Source of the DNA: Lachnospiraceae bacterium
Lineage (GTDB): Bacteria > Bacillota > Clostridia > Lachnospirales > Lachnospiraceae
DNA length: 64,000 nt
Reading direction: 5' to 3'
Assembly (NCBI GenBank): GCA_029071325.1
Contig: JAIEAP010000042.1
Span: forward strand, 62,001 to 126,000
Below are positions 51,164 through 60,607 of the stretch, in pieces; the stretch's first letter is position 1; every line of letters begins with the position of its first letter. The notes below the pieces were generated by a model. That model ran no database searches. It was not told the origin of the DNA and saw nothing but the letters and a program-made list of their open reading frames with translations. A program made the translations under genes and the position numbers.

Positions 51164-52537
51164 TTAATTGATCAGATCATCTTCTGCAACGGAACCGCCT
51201 TCCAATGCAATATGATCATATAAGGAAATTCCAAAGTCCATGCCGGGACGGACGATGGCGTATTCTTCATTCTGAAACAGGATATCGATCTGTTTGAACA
51301 CCGCATATCCCTTGTTGACGTTGTACACACCTGTCAGATTTGCATGACTGTTCACCGTGTAGGTATCGTTGGAATCTGGTTTGCGGATCACAGTTCCTGT
51401 CGAAATACCGTCTTCATCAATGAAATATACATTTTCCAGCTGATTGTAAATAGCGGTGGGAACAAAGGAAATACTTTTGTCCTCAGGATTTTGTACATAC
51501 AATCCCAGGGAATTGGAGTCTCCTCCTCTGCTGAAATAATCCTTAGGCACCGTGTAGAAGGATTTTTCGGTAATGGAGCTTGTGGGAATCTTGAGACCAG
51601 TCTGCTTATCCAGCAGGAGTTCCAGGTCTATGTAACGCTCCCCTGCAAAACGTATCATATGATTGTGCAGGAACAATACCATATAATACGCATCCTCTAT
51701 CATGCGCAGTTCATAGTTCACCCAACATGTAGTGTTATCTTTTTTAAATTTGATCTCTATGACAGTGTCTTCCAGCAGACGTTGATAGTTATCCTCCGAA
51801 ATGGGGAAAATGATATTCCAATCCTCGCTGGTAATCAGCTTGTACACCGGATCACCCGCTTCTATCTGACTGTTGTTGGCGATGGTCTTTTTTTCATAAT
51901 CCAAAGGTTGTAGATAGGAAGGTGAAAAGGTATCCAGCGTAACGCTCTCATATCCATCCGTATAGTATGATACCAGACCTGGTTGCCCGGCATATTCCAG
52001 ATGGAATCCTTCCGAGGAGGCGGACACGGTATCCGACATCTGAGACAATGCGTTCTGGCTGACGGCTCCGGTAATCTGTCCGTTGACTTTTTCCTTGAAG
52101 CTATAGACATCATAAAATGAAATATTATCATAGTTTTGCATGAACTGGGCAACCTCAGATTTGAGCCCCTTAAAGTATGAGCTGTTTAAATCAGGCTTCT
52201 CAGGTGCTGCGGTCAGTTGATCGTGAATCTTTCCAGTCTCATCAATGGAATAGACCAGATTGTTCCATGCGGTTTTCGAGTTGTCGCCTGCAAAATAATT
52301 GAGATAACCGGACGCCGGCGCTGTCACTACCTGTTCCTGGCGAATGATAAAACCCTGATAGGTGTGATTTTCAGCAATGGTTCCCTGGGTTACCTCATAA
52401 ATGCGGATATGCTTTGTGGTAAAGTAGGTGAATGCATGAAACAATACATAAATCAAAATAATGACAAACACCACAATGCCGATATTCATATGATAAGGTC
52501 TGCGGTATTTTATAATTTTTTCGTTTTTTTTCGACAC
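51164..52537 (-). CDS. HlyD-like membrane protein next to ylmE-sepF
   Basis: A 457-residue protein with one membrane helix near the N terminus (IGIVVFVIILIYVLFHAFTYF) and a large outside part resembling HlyD/membrane-fusion adaptors: a biotinyl-like segment (QGFIIRQEQVVTAPASGYLNYF) and a later beta-barrel. No ABC transporter or outer-channel gene is nearby, so a transport role is uncertain; a cell-envelope scaffold is possible. The start is set to GTG at 52537, 8 bases after AAGGTGG; the track's GTG at 52549 is inside the ribosome site. Function is unknown. Confidence 0.75.
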   Translation of the reverse strand: MSKKNEKIIKYRRPYHMNIGIVVFVIILIYVLFHAFTYFTTKHIRIYEVTQGTIAENHTYQGFIIRQEQVVTAPASGYLNYFAGDNSKTAWNNLVYSIDETGKIHDQLTAAPEKPDLNSSYFKGLKSEVAQFMQNYDNISFYDVYSFKEKVNGQITGAVSQNALSQMSDTVSASSEGFHLEYAGQPGLVSYYTDGYESVTLDTFSPSYLQPLDYEKKTIANNSQIEAGDPVYKLITSEDWNIIFPISEDNYQRLLEDTVIEIKFKKDNTTCWVNYELRMIEDAYYMVLFLHNHMIRFAGERYIDLELLLDKQTGLKIPTSSITEKSFYTVPKDYFSRGGDSNSLGLYVQNPEDKSISFVPTAIYNQLENVYFIDEDGISTGTVIRKPDSNDTYTVNSHANLTGVYNVNKGYAVFKQIDILFQNEEYAIVRPGMDFGISLYDHIALEGGSVAEDDLIN

Positions 52538-52630
52538 AAAAATTACCACCTTGATTTACTTATAATTTGAACAGAAACGTATAAAAATAAGTCTGTAACC
52601 TAATACTATCTTTAAAAAGGAGGACTTATT

Positions 52631-52849
52631 ATGAATTCCAAAGGACTAGATTATACATTGCTGACACTTGTCATTATCGGAGCCGTCAACTGGGGGCTTA
52701 TTGGTTTCTTCCGCTTTGACCTGGTTGCATTTCTGTTCGGCAATATGAGCTGGCTGTCCCGCATTGTTTACGCAATCGTGGGTATTGGAGGACTGTATCT
52801 GCTTTCTGCATACGGCAGGATACGTTCCATCGATAAATCAGCAGCATAA
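52631..52849 (+). CDS. DUF378 membrane protein
   Basis: A 72-residue protein with two membrane helices (TLLTLVIIGAVNWGLIGFF and IVYAIVGIGGLYLLSAY), of the DUF378 family; function is not established. The AAGGAGG site is 8 bases before ATG. It is a single gene between divergent HlyD-like and a strong terminator. Confidence 0.9.
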   Translation: MNSKGLDYTLLTLVIIGAVNWGLIGFFRFDLVAFLFGNMSWLSRIVYAIVGIGGLYLLSAYGRIRSIDKSAA

Positions 52850-52857
52850 TTAAAGAT

Positions 52858-52900
52858 AGGTGTCTTAAGTGAAAATTACTTAAGACACCTGCATTTTATT
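52858..52900 (+). terminator. Terminator after the DUF378 gene
   Basis: Perfect 13-bp stem AGGTGTCTTAAGT / ACTTAAGACACCT with a 7-base loop, then GCATTTTATT. It abuts the end of the convergent P-loop gene and may serve both. Confidence 0.85.
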
Positions 52901-52901
52901 C

Positions 52902-53321
52902 TTATAAAGAAGCTATTACCTTTGCCTTGGCACATTCCGGAAGCTTCGAGGCATCCATGGAAACACTGAGGATAAATTTGACTTTATATTTCTCGCTGAT
53001 AATGTCCAGTTTTTCGATTGCATGTAAAAACTCATCATCTTTGATGTTAGAAATCGTCAGAAAACTGTCTAAGTACATCTCATATAAATCGTGATCCTGA
53101 GATATGATACCACAGATAAAGCCCATAAACTCATCACAATTGTTTAAGGGAAAATCTGCAACATTGATCAAACGGATTTTGGTATCCAGTTCATACATGT
53201 GTTTCTGGCTTTTGTCCAGATATACGATATTTCCCTTGGCTGTCTGAATGGATTCGTTTACATTCTGCAGTAACAGCTTTGTCTTGCCCTTGCCTTTTTC
53301 ACCAGCAATAATATCAATCAT
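52902..53321 (-). CDS. Small P-loop protein, unknown
   Basis: A 139-residue protein starting MIDIIAGEKGKGKTKLLLQ, a Walker A-like GxxGxGKT. The ATG at 53321 follows GGAGG by 7 bases; the track start at 53366 is not supported. The remaining sequence looks like a compact alpha/beta nucleotide-binding fold (IVYLDKSQKHMYEL; KFILSVSM) but is shorter than common ATPases. The middle (NCDEFMGFICGIISQDHDLYEMYLDSFL) may hold the Walker B strand, but I cannot identify it with certainty. Role unknown; no operon partner. Confidence 0.7.
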   Translation of the reverse strand: MIDIIAGEKGKGKTKLLLQNVNESIQTAKGNIVYLDKSQKHMYELDTKIRLINVADFPLNNCDEFMGFICGIISQDHDLYEMYLDSFLTISNIKDDEFLHAIEKLDIISEKYKVKFILSVSMDASKLPECAKAKVIASL

Positions 53322-53415
53322 AGTGTTTCCTCCTGAAATTTTCGCGTCCTTGATTTCACAGTGCATATATAATGCCTACCGACATTATACCGCATTCCGT
53401 GATGTTATACAATGG

Positions 53416-54414
53416 TTAGTTGCCATATCCGGTAATTATTTCATTCATCAGAAGATAGAGATCGCTTTTACCGTCGGCCTTCAGTACAATGGAAATAATA
53501 GATTCTCCGGCTCCGTTGGTGGATAACAATACCAGACAGTGTCCTGCCGCTCCCGTGGTTCCGGTTTTACCGCCTACCAGAGAAAAGCCTTCCGGAAAGG
53601 TCTCTCCGTTTGCCACGCGGTATTGGTTGGTGGTGCTCCACTCCTGTGTGCCCGCTGTGCCGTCTGCCTTGGTATATTCCGCCGTGTATTCAGAGGCGGA
53701 GAATATCCGGTAGAAATCTTCATTCGCCATGGCATGATGCAAAAATAAATAGAGATCGTATACGGTCGTATAGTGATCCTCGTTCGGCAGTCCATGTGGA
53801 TTTACAAAGTGAGAGCCGGTAGCGCCCATGCGCAGAGCCTCCGCATTCATTAATTCTGCAAAAGCCTCCTCACTTCCCGAGATATACTCTGCAAGGGCTA
53901 TTGCCGCATCGTTTCCGCTGCGTAACAGCAATCCATATAAAAGCGTTTGTACGGTATACTGGTCACCTGCCACCAGACCGCATTTTGAAGAATCGGATGG
54001 CAGATCCACCGCATGTTCACTGACCGTCACCACATCGGTGAGATTTCCGTGCAGAAGAACAACATATGCGGTCAGGATTTTTGTTGTGCTGGCAGGATAC
54101 ATGCGCTCATAGATGTTCTGAGCATAAGTAACCTCGCGCCGGGATAGATTAAATACTCCTGCAGCGCCCGCCACCTCCGAATGGATTCCTTCTGCCGCCG
54201 TGTTAGTCTGACCGCCGACACAGAAATTCTGCCCAAAATAAGTAAAAGAATCATTGGCTGCATTAGAAGATGCGGTGATACCAACAGTATCTCCGTAAAC
54301 ATCATATGCGTTTTTAAGATCAGCCCCTTCGGCTCCGCAGCCGCACAACCCCACAAGCAGGCACAGGCTGCAGATTGCAGCAAGTATTTTATTTATACAT
54401 TTCACGCCACTCAA
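53416..54414 (-). CDS. D-alanyl-D-alanine carboxypeptidase (PBP5/DacF type), possible lipoprotein
   Basis: Trims pentapeptide side chains of peptidoglycan. The 332 residues contain the three active-site motifs: PASTTKILTA (SxxK), RSGNDAAIAL (SxN) and GGKTGTTGAAG (KTG). The N terminus is a signal sequence ending LLVGLCGCGAEG, which resembles a lipobox, so it may be lipid-anchored; the usual C-terminal amphipathic anchor domain of PBP5 is absent. The start is uncertain: TTG at 54414 is used, with GTG at 54405 as alternative. It overlaps mgsA by 26 bases and ends the division cluster. Confidence 0.88.
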   Translation of the reverse strand: MSGVKCINKILAAICSLCLLVGLCGCGAEGADLKNAYDVYGDTVGITASSNAANDSFTYFGQNFCVGGQTNTAAEGIHSEVAGAAGVFNLSRREVTYAQNIYERMYPASTTKILTAYVVLLHGNLTDVVTVSEHAVDLPSDSSKCGLVAGDQYTVQTLLYGLLLRSGNDAAIALAEYISGSEEAFAELMNAEALRMGATGSHFVNPHGLPNEDHYTTVYDLYLFLHHAMANEDFYRIFSASEYTAEYTKADGTAGTQEWSTTNQYRVANGETFPEGFSLVGGKTGTTGAAGHCLVLLSTNGAGESIISIVLKADGKSDLYLLMNEIITGYGN

Positions 54415-54784
54415 GATCTCCTCTGTCCAGTGATTTGATTAATAATTCTGCCGTTGCCAGGTTGGTGGCAAGCGGAATATTATGCGTGTCACACAGATGA
54501 ATAACATTGTGTACGTCCGGTTCATGGGATTTGGGCGTCAGGGGATCTCTCAGAAAAATAACAAGGTCGCACTCGTTATGTTCTATCTGTGCCCCCAGCT
54601 GCTGCGCGCCGCCTAAATGCCCTGCCAGATACTTGTGTACGTTAAGGTTTGCAACTTCTTCTATCAATCGTCCTGTTGTACCTGTAGCAAAGAGTTCGTT
54701 TTTGCATAAGATACCACGGTAGGCAATGCAGAAATTCTGCATTAATTTTTTCTTGGAATCATGTGCGATCAGTCCAATATTCAT
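54389..54784 (-). CDS. mgsA: Methylglyoxal synthase
   Basis: Converts dihydroxyacetone phosphate to methylglyoxal, a bypass of lower glycolysis. The 131 residues start MNIGLIAHDSKKKLM and contain LGGAQQLGAQI, FLRDPLTPKSHEPDVHNVIHLCD with the catalytic Asp and His. Its ATG overlaps the rodA stop by 4 bases (ATGA), so it is co-translated with a cell-wall elongation gene. The track start at 55030 is in rodA and rejected. Confidence 0.95.
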   Translation of the reverse strand: MNIGLIAHDSKKKLMQNFCIAYRGILCKNELFATGTTGRLIEEVANLNVHKYLAGHLGGAQQLGAQIEHNECDLVIFLRDPLTPKSHEPDVHNVIHLCDTHNIPLATNLATAELLIKSLDRGDLEWREMYK

Positions 54785-55899
54785 GAAGATTCCTCCTGTC
54801 CATATTTTCTGGGCTGAAGCCCTACATTTAGAACCAAACCTATACCAAGATACAGCGTCACCAGCGAGGTGAGTCCGTAACTGATAAAAGGCAGTGGTAA
54901 TCCGGTATTGGGGAACATTCCTGTTACGACACAAATGTTCACAAAACTCTGGAAGCCGATCAGTGAGGCAATTCCTCCGGCAATCAGACGGCCGGCAAGA
55001 TTTTTGGCTTTTCGGGCAACCAGAAGACATTCGATGGTGATGAACAGCAGTAATACGATGATCAGCGCCGTACCGAAAAAGCCCATCTCCTCTCCCACGA
55101 TAGAAAAAATAAAGTCGGTCTGAGGTTCTGAGATGAAGTTGCCGTTCTTGACCGAGGCAATATCCGTATTATACAGTCCTTTTCCCCACATCTGTCCGGA
55201 ACCTATCGCCATAATGGAGTTTTGCTGCTGATAGGCGATATTTGGATATTTTTCCGGTTCCAGCCAGCCTAAGATACGCAGCGCCTGATTACCGGTGAGG
55301 ATTTCCTGACCCGGCTGTAAAATCAGTGTCAGCAGAACAATGATGGAGGGAACGGATATCGCCAGCGCACCCACTACTATTTTATAACTTAATCCCGCCA
55401 GAAACAAGAGGGCGATGAAAATTAATGCAGTTACAATGGTAGTGGACAGATCCGGTTCTTTGTAGATCAGTACCAGAGGGATGCCGGCAAGGATCATGGA
55501 CAGCCCCAGTATTCGGATGGTGTTGAGTTTTTCACGGTATTTCTGCAGGAAATAGGCAAAAAACAAAATCAACAGTATCTTGCCAAGCTCCGAAGGCTGG
55601 AAACGTACACCGATGGTAATCCATCTCGTGGCCCCCTTACTGGACTCTCCAATGCGGAATATAGCGGCAAGAAGCGCTATGTTCAGAAGATAGATCGGCC
55701 AGGCAAACTTCAATATGAAATTGTAGTCCATCAGAGACACAATGACCATAACGACAAGTCCTATGGCGAAGCCGGCAATCTGTCTGCTCTGTACAGAGGG
55801 CTTCGCACTGCCGACTACCATGATGCCGATGATGGTCAGTGCAACTACATAGAACACTAGCCGAAACCTGTAATCTCTCAAATGATACTGTTTTAACAT
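54781..55899 (-). CDS. rodA: RodA-type peptidoglycan glycosyltransferase (SEDS)
   Basis: Polymerises peptidoglycan for cell elongation with a class B PBP. The 372 residues have about ten membrane helices and SEDS motifs (RFQPSELGKILLILFFAYFL, GSGQMWGKGLYN, and the C-terminal FISYGLTSLVTLYLGIGLVLN). The ATG at 55899 (MLKQYHLRDYRFRL) is chosen; the track start at 56052 lies in minE. Its presence with MreBCD and PBP2 in one cluster fits the elongasome. Confidence 0.93.
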   Translation of the reverse strand: MLKQYHLRDYRFRLVFYVVALTIIGIMVVGSAKPSVQSRQIAGFAIGLVVMVIVSLMDYNFILKFAWPIYLLNIALLAAIFRIGESSKGATRWITIGVRFQPSELGKILLILFFAYFLQKYREKLNTIRILGLSMILAGIPLVLIYKEPDLSTTIVTALIFIALLFLAGLSYKIVVGALAISVPSIIVLLTLILQPGQEILTGNQALRILGWLEPEKYPNIAYQQQNSIMAIGSGQMWGKGLYNTDIASVKNGNFISEPQTDFIFSIVGEEMGFFGTALIIVLLLFITIECLLVARKAKNLAGRLIAGGIASLIGFQSFVNICVVTGMFPNTGLPLPFISYGLTSLVTLYLGIGLVLNVGLQPRKYGQEESS

Positions 55900-55933
55900 A
55901 ATACGATTACTTCCTGTTATTGCGTTACTGCTA

Positions 55934-56209
55934 TTAATTTCCCGCGTGATGGATATCCTTGATGGGGATATTGGCAAACAGTGCGGGAACACTGCCGTTA
56001 TCAGAGTCAGATTCTGTCTGTGTGATCTGGATATCCAACCCTTCCGCGTCAATCTCCATGTACTTTGATATTACCTGAATAATATCATTCTTAATGTTCT
56101 CCATAACATCCGGGGAACAATTGGCGCGGTCGGAAATCAATAATAATTTCAAACGATCCTTGGCAACGTCTCCGGAATTCTTTTTCTTAAAAAAGTCCAT
56201 AAATCCCAT
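55934..56209 (-). CDS. minE: Cell division topological factor MinE
   Basis: Drives pole-to-pole movement of MinD so that division takes place at mid-cell. The 91 residues show an N-terminal amphipathic segment (MGFMDFFKKKNSGDVAKDRLKLLL), the anti-MinCD helix region and a C-terminal topological domain. Presence of MinE with MinCD shows the oscillating Min system, as opposed to DivIVA-only Bacillus. Confidence 0.94.
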   Translation of the reverse strand: MGFMDFFKKKNSGDVAKDRLKLLLISDRANCSPDVMENIKNDIIQVISKYMEIDAEGLDIQITQTESDSDNGSVPALFANIPIKDIHHAGN

Positions 56210-56221
56210 ACTGTTATCCCC

Positions 56222-57013
56222 CTAGTTTTTCTTGAATAAGCCGACAAATTTAGACCATACGCCGTTCTTGCTGTCCAAATCCAGCAGAGGGATATCTTCA
56301 CCCAAAATACGCTTGCAGATGTTGGAATATGCCTGTCCTGCAAGGGAATTGGAGCCAACCAGCGGTTCCCCCTGATTGGTGGATATTACGATCTGCTCAT
56401 CGTCCGGTACCGCACCGATCAGATTAATGGCAAGAATTTCCTGAACATCTTCGATAGACATCATATCGCCGCGTTTTACCATGTCGATGCGGACACGGTT
56501 CACGATCAGTTCCGTTCTGCCGATCTCATTGGCCTCTAACAGTCCGATGATGCGGTCGGCATCACGGATTGCCGATACTTCCGGTGTGGTCACGATTAAG
56601 GCGCGATCCGCACCGGCAATGGCGTTTTTAAATCCCTGTTCGATGCCGGCCGGGCAATCTAACAGTATGTAATCAAACTCCTCACGCAGTTCGTCCACCA
56701 GTTTCTTCATCTGTTCTGGTGTGACAGAGGTTTTGTCCCTGGTCTGTGCGGAAGGAAGCAGGTAAAGCTCAGGATATTTTTTATCCTTGATCAGCGCCTG
56801 CTTAATTCGGCAGTTCCCCTCTACCACATCCACCAGATTGTATACGATCCGGTTCTCCAACCCCATAACTACATCCAGGTTGCGCAGCCCGATATCGGTA
56901 TCGATCAGCACCACTTTCTTATTCATCTGTGCCAGACCCGTTCCCACGTTTGCTGTGGTTGTAGTCTTGCCTACGCCGCCTTTGCCTGATGTTATTACAA
57001 TTACTTCACTCAT
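56222..57013 (-). CDS. minD: Septum site-determining ATPase MinD
   Basis: Membrane-bound ATPase that carries MinC and oscillates with MinE. The 263 residues begin with the deviant Walker A VITSGKGGVGKTTTTANVG, have YILLDCPAGIEQGFKNAI as Walker B and end in a helix (WSKFVGLFKKN) that inserts in the membrane. It lies 18 bases after minC and 12 before minE. Confidence 0.97.
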   Translation of the reverse strand: MSEVIVITSGKGGVGKTTTTANVGTGLAQMNKKVVLIDTDIGLRNLDVVMGLENRIVYNLVDVVEGNCRIKQALIKDKKYPELYLLPSAQTRDKTSVTPEQMKKLVDELREEFDYILLDCPAGIEQGFKNAIAGADRALIVTTPEVSAIRDADRIIGLLEANEIGRTELIVNRVRIDMVKRGDMMSIEDVQEILAINLIGAVPDDEQIVISTNQGEPLVGSNSLAGQAYSNICKRILGEDIPLLDLDSKNGVWSKFVGLFKKN

Positions 57014-57031
57014 GTAATGAGACCTCCTGTT

Positions 57032-57709
57032 TTATATATTGTTTAACAAACCTTTTGTGATAGGCTCGATCAATATGCTGTCTTCTTCTACTACTGCTAT
57101 CTGTGGTTCCATGTTACGCTTACGGTTTTTAATGGCGCTTAAGGGTCCGCAGTCACTGCTGCGGCCAATGACATTTCCGATTTTGATCTGTACCGGATCC
57201 ATATCAAGCGCTGCCACAAATGCGTGTGGATTGCCGGCTGCGCCTGCATAAGCATTGCCCTTCAGGGAGCCTAATACTACAATATTCCCTTTGGCGATGA
57301 CCTTGGCGCCTGGATTTACGTCGCCCAGGATCACCAGGCTTGTCTCACATTCCAATACCTGACCGTTGCGCAGGGTTCCCTTATAGAACTGCCCGCTTCG
57401 TCCCGTCTGTTCGTCATCAAATGCACGGATCTTGTCGGCGCAGTATGCCGCGGTCTGCTCATCCCTGTCCAGCACACATACAATCTCAATGCTGCTGTTA
57501 TCCGTGATCACATCCATGATCTGCAGCTGCTCCTCCTGGCTTAACTCCCGACCTTCAAAGGACAAAGCAATTCTCGCATTGCGGAAGAATTTGTCGGAAT
57601 CATGAAGCTTCTTAGCAAGATCATCGAGCAGATCCGAAAACGAGCAATTGGAATCTAATATCAGGTTAATACCGTGCGGATTACTCTTCAATATAACTGG
57701 CTGTGTCAT
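57032..57709 (-). CDS. minC: Septum site-determining protein MinC
   Basis: FtsZ inhibitor placed at the poles by MinD. The 225 residues have the N-terminal MinC-N domain (about 1-100) and the C-terminal beta-helix with GQVLECETSLVILGDVNPGAKVIAKGNIVVLGSLKGNAYAGAAGN. Together minC-minD-minE follow PBP2 in the order usual for Clostridia. Confidence 0.95.
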   Translation of the reverse strand: MTQPVILKSNPHGINLILDSNCSFSDLLDDLAKKLHDSDKFFRNARIALSFEGRELSQEEQLQIMDVITDNSSIEIVCVLDRDEQTAAYCADKIRAFDDEQTGRSGQFYKGTLRNGQVLECETSLVILGDVNPGAKVIAKGNIVVLGSLKGNAYAGAAGNPHAFVAALDMDPVQIKIGNVIGRSSDCGPLSAIKNRKRNMEPQIAVVEEDSILIEPITKGLLNNI

Positions 57710-57724
57710 AAATCTTTTTCCTCC

Positions 57725-60607
57725 TTAATCGGTAAAGGCGTTTGCCCGGTTGCCAACATCCTCGGCGACACCGTCAATCAGCGTACTGGGATCCTCCAGT
57801 TTGAAGTAATATTTGTAAATGGACGCCGCCAGCTCTGCCGTGTTGGCGGAGGTGTATCCATAAGCAATACGTATCGCAATGGATATCTCGGGATTTTCGT
57901 AGGGTGCATAGCCCACATACAATGCGTGGTTGGGGCGTGTGGTCACCTGCTGGGCGGTTCCTGTCTTACCGCCGGAGGTTATTGCCACATCATCGAACTG
58001 CGCATGATCCTCCACCACCATCCGCATACCTTCATGGATGGCATTCCAGGTACTGCTGCTGACTTCATCTATGGTATTGGCCACAGTGGGCTCATAGCTT
58101 TCCAGAACGTTGCCGCCGGCATCTGTCACCTTGGACAGAAGTGTGTAATTATACACCGTCCCGCTGGTGGCAACAGCTGTTACATACCGTGACAATTGTA
58201 TGGTGGTAAAACTGTTGTTACTTTGACCGATGGCTGAGGTGATAGGATATGCGCTTGCCTGCTGGGGTTTGCCCTCTGCGATCTCGATACCCGTCTTGGA
58301 ATCAAGACCATAGAGAGAGGAATATTTGTTGATGAGGTTGACACCACGGTTTTCGTTATAGACACCGTTTTCCCGGCTCATATCAAAGCCCACTTTATAA
58401 AAAAAGTAGTTACAGGAATCCCGGATGGCCTCAGAAACGTTGATGATGCCATGCGTACCTGCGGGATAGATCCAGCAGGTAGGACCATCTACCACCTCGT
58501 CAAATTTACCCTTATCCTCTATCTGGGTGGCTGTGCTGATATATCCCTCCGTCAGTGCAGCCGTAGCAGTGACCATCTTAAAGGTGGAACCCGGAGCCGT
58601 GCTCTGCTGCGTCGCATTATTGTAAAACGGCTTGGAGAGATCCTCGTACAGTTTATTGTAATACTGGCTGTCCACGGTGTTGGCAAGCCGGTTTGTGTCA
58701 TAGCCCGGGTATGTAACACATGCCAGAAGTTCTCCCGTGTTGACATCCGTGATAACCGCAGAACCGGTGCAGGGATCCAACGCCAGTTGGGCCGGCGTAA
58801 TCTCAAGATTTTTGATCTTGTCCTTCATAAACTGATACGGACTCATACTGCCATTACTCAGAGCACTGACATCGGTATCACTATAGTTTAACACTTTTTG
58901 GTCAAATAAGGCAAGACAAAGCTGTGTTCCAGTAACAGAATTATCCCGGATCATATAACGGTATATTTTCTTGGAGAAGCCCCGGTTAGAGGCTAAATCG
59001 TCTATAATATAGGAAACCAGAGCGTCATATACTTCCGTGGAATCGGAATATTGCTCGTCTATGGCAAGCTTTGTGATATCAATCCAGTTTTGACCGATGG
59101 CGCGCAGGAGCAACTGATTGATGCTGGTTCTGTCATTCTTGAAATCCCGGTAAATCTCGTCTGAGGTATCGATGGAGCTGGTCATAAGGATACCGTCATC
59201 ACACAGCAGGTCATAAACATAGCACATATAGGTGTACATTTCCTCCGGAAGCACGTTCATGTCTGCGGGTGCAGAACTGTTAAGGTACTCTTTTACTTGG
59301 TTTAATACGCTGTTTTGCTTGTTCAGAAATGCCTGCTGGATCTGCTGCTCCGTCTCGCTGGCATCCTCGCTTCCAAACGCCTCAATATTCAGCACGTTAT
59401 TATTGATCAGGGCAAAGTAGACATCATCAATAGGAATTACGATATCGGATGCCGATCCGCTGGTGGAATGGTTGTATTCTTTGATGTTTTCAATCTTAGA
59501 ATAGAGAATTCCGGCTACCTCCTGCTCTACCAGATGATAGACTGCCTCCTGCAGATCCTTATCAATGGACAGATATACATCGTTGCCGGCGGAAGGCTCC
59601 ACCCGGTCGGTAATCTCAGCTACCTTGCCCACGCTGTCTATGAATACTTCTTCGTAACCTTTGGTACCCTGTAACTGCAGATCCATTACCTGTTCAATGC
59701 CGGATTTTCCCACCACATCATTGAGGGTGTAACGGTCATCCTTCTTGGAAAACTCATCATACTCCTCCTGTGAGATTTTGCCGGTATAACCGATGATGTG
59801 GGAAAAATATACGCTGTCCACATACCGGCGGATCGTATCCTCCTCAATGTCAACGCCCTGGAGGCTGTTCATGTTTTCCGCGATATATGCTACGGTATCA
59901 TCGCTGACATTTTTGGCAATGGTGGTGGTAATGTATTTCTGGAAGCTGTTCTGTGAAATTGCATAGCGCAGCACCACAATGCGGTAGAGATCATATGCCG
60001 CATAATCATCTGTGCTAAGGTCAAATCCCTTTTTGCGGCACAGATAATCCATGACCTGCTGAGGCGTGGCCTCCGCTTCGTTATATTCCAGGTCTTTATT
60101 ATAGGCGAGATCCTCCACAGATGTGTGACCGTACACATCGGCAAGGAAACGCTTAAGGGAAGTGCCCTCTGCCGTGTAATAGAACCCGGTATTCTCGTTA
60201 AAACCGATGGCAAAGTGATTTTCTATTTCATCCCCGTTTTGATCCAATTCCTGCAGGATCATGAGCAGTTCCTGATTCAAAGAGGCATTGCGTTCCTTAA
60301 GATCGTCGTATTCGCCGTTATCTTCAATAATAATGCTGTGGGCGAGTTCATTGTATGCAAGCAGATTGCCGTTGCGGTCATAAATATTGCCCCGGGTGCT
60401 GTTCAACACACGTGTTTTCTGTATGCGGAGCCTGTAATTATTCTGATAGGATTCTCCTTTGAGAATCTGCAGATAGAACAGACGTCCCAGCAGAACAGAC
60501 GTGAGCAGTATCATAACAACGCTCAGGACAAAAACTCTTGATTTAAATATTTTGCCAATAAACTCTTTTATGATATCAAACAAATTTTGCTGCACTCCTT
60601 TTTTCAA
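57725..60607 (-). CDS. mrdA: Penicillin-binding protein 2 type transpeptidase with a long insertion
   Basis: Class B PBP that cross-links peptidoglycan during elongation, the partner of RodA. The 960 residues are well above the usual 600-750. Layout: N-terminal membrane helix (about 26-46), dimerisation/pedestal domain with LRIQKTRVLNSTRGNIYDRNG, then a transpeptidase with active Ser674 in TAPGSTFKMV (SxxK), Ser731-x-Asn733 and Lys881 in SGGKTGTAQQ. An insertion of about 230 residues (about 370-600, from IENIKEYNHSTSG to LEITPAQLALD) splits the LQEAVYHLVEQ helix from the GSAVITDVNTGELLACVTYPGYD strand. It overlaps mreD by 32 bases. Confidence 0.92.
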   Translation of the reverse strand: MKKGVQQNLFDIIKEFIGKIFKSRVFVLSVVMILLTSVLLGRLFYLQILKGESYQNNYRLRIQKTRVLNSTRGNIYDRNGNLLAYNELAHSIIIEDNGEYDDLKERNASLNQELLMILQELDQNGDEIENHFAIGFNENTGFYYTAEGTSLKRFLADVYGHTSVEDLAYNKDLEYNEAEATPQQVMDYLCRKKGFDLSTDDYAAYDLYRIVVLRYAISQNSFQKYITTTIAKNVSDDTVAYIAENMNSLQGVDIEEDTIRRYVDSVYFSHIIGYTGKISQEEYDEFSKKDDRYTLNDVVGKSGIEQVMDLQLQGTKGYEEVFIDSVGKVAEITDRVEPSAGNDVYLSIDKDLQEAVYHLVEQEVAGILYSKIENIKEYNHSTSGSASDIVIPIDDVYFALINNNVLNIEAFGSEDASETEQQIQQAFLNKQNSVLNQVKEYLNSSAPADMNVLPEEMYTYMCYVYDLLCDDGILMTSSIDTSDEIYRDFKNDRTSINQLLLRAIGQNWIDITKLAIDEQYSDSTEVYDALVSYIIDDLASNRGFSKKIYRYMIRDNSVTGTQLCLALFDQKVLNYSDTDVSALSNGSMSPYQFMKDKIKNLEITPAQLALDPCTGSAVITDVNTGELLACVTYPGYDTNRLANTVDSQYYNKLYEDLSKPFYNNATQQSTAPGSTFKMVTATAALTEGYISTATQIEDKGKFDEVVDGPTCWIYPAGTHGIINVSEAIRDSCNYFFYKVGFDMSRENGVYNENRGVNLINKYSSLYGLDSKTGIEIAEGKPQQASAYPITSAIGQSNNSFTTIQLSRYVTAVATSGTVYNYTLLSKVTDAGGNVLESYEPTVANTIDEVSSSTWNAIHEGMRMVVEDHAQFDDVAITSGGKTGTAQQVTTRPNHALYVGYAPYENPEISIAIRIAYGYTSANTAELAASIYKYYFKLEDPSTLIDGVAEDVGNRANAFTD

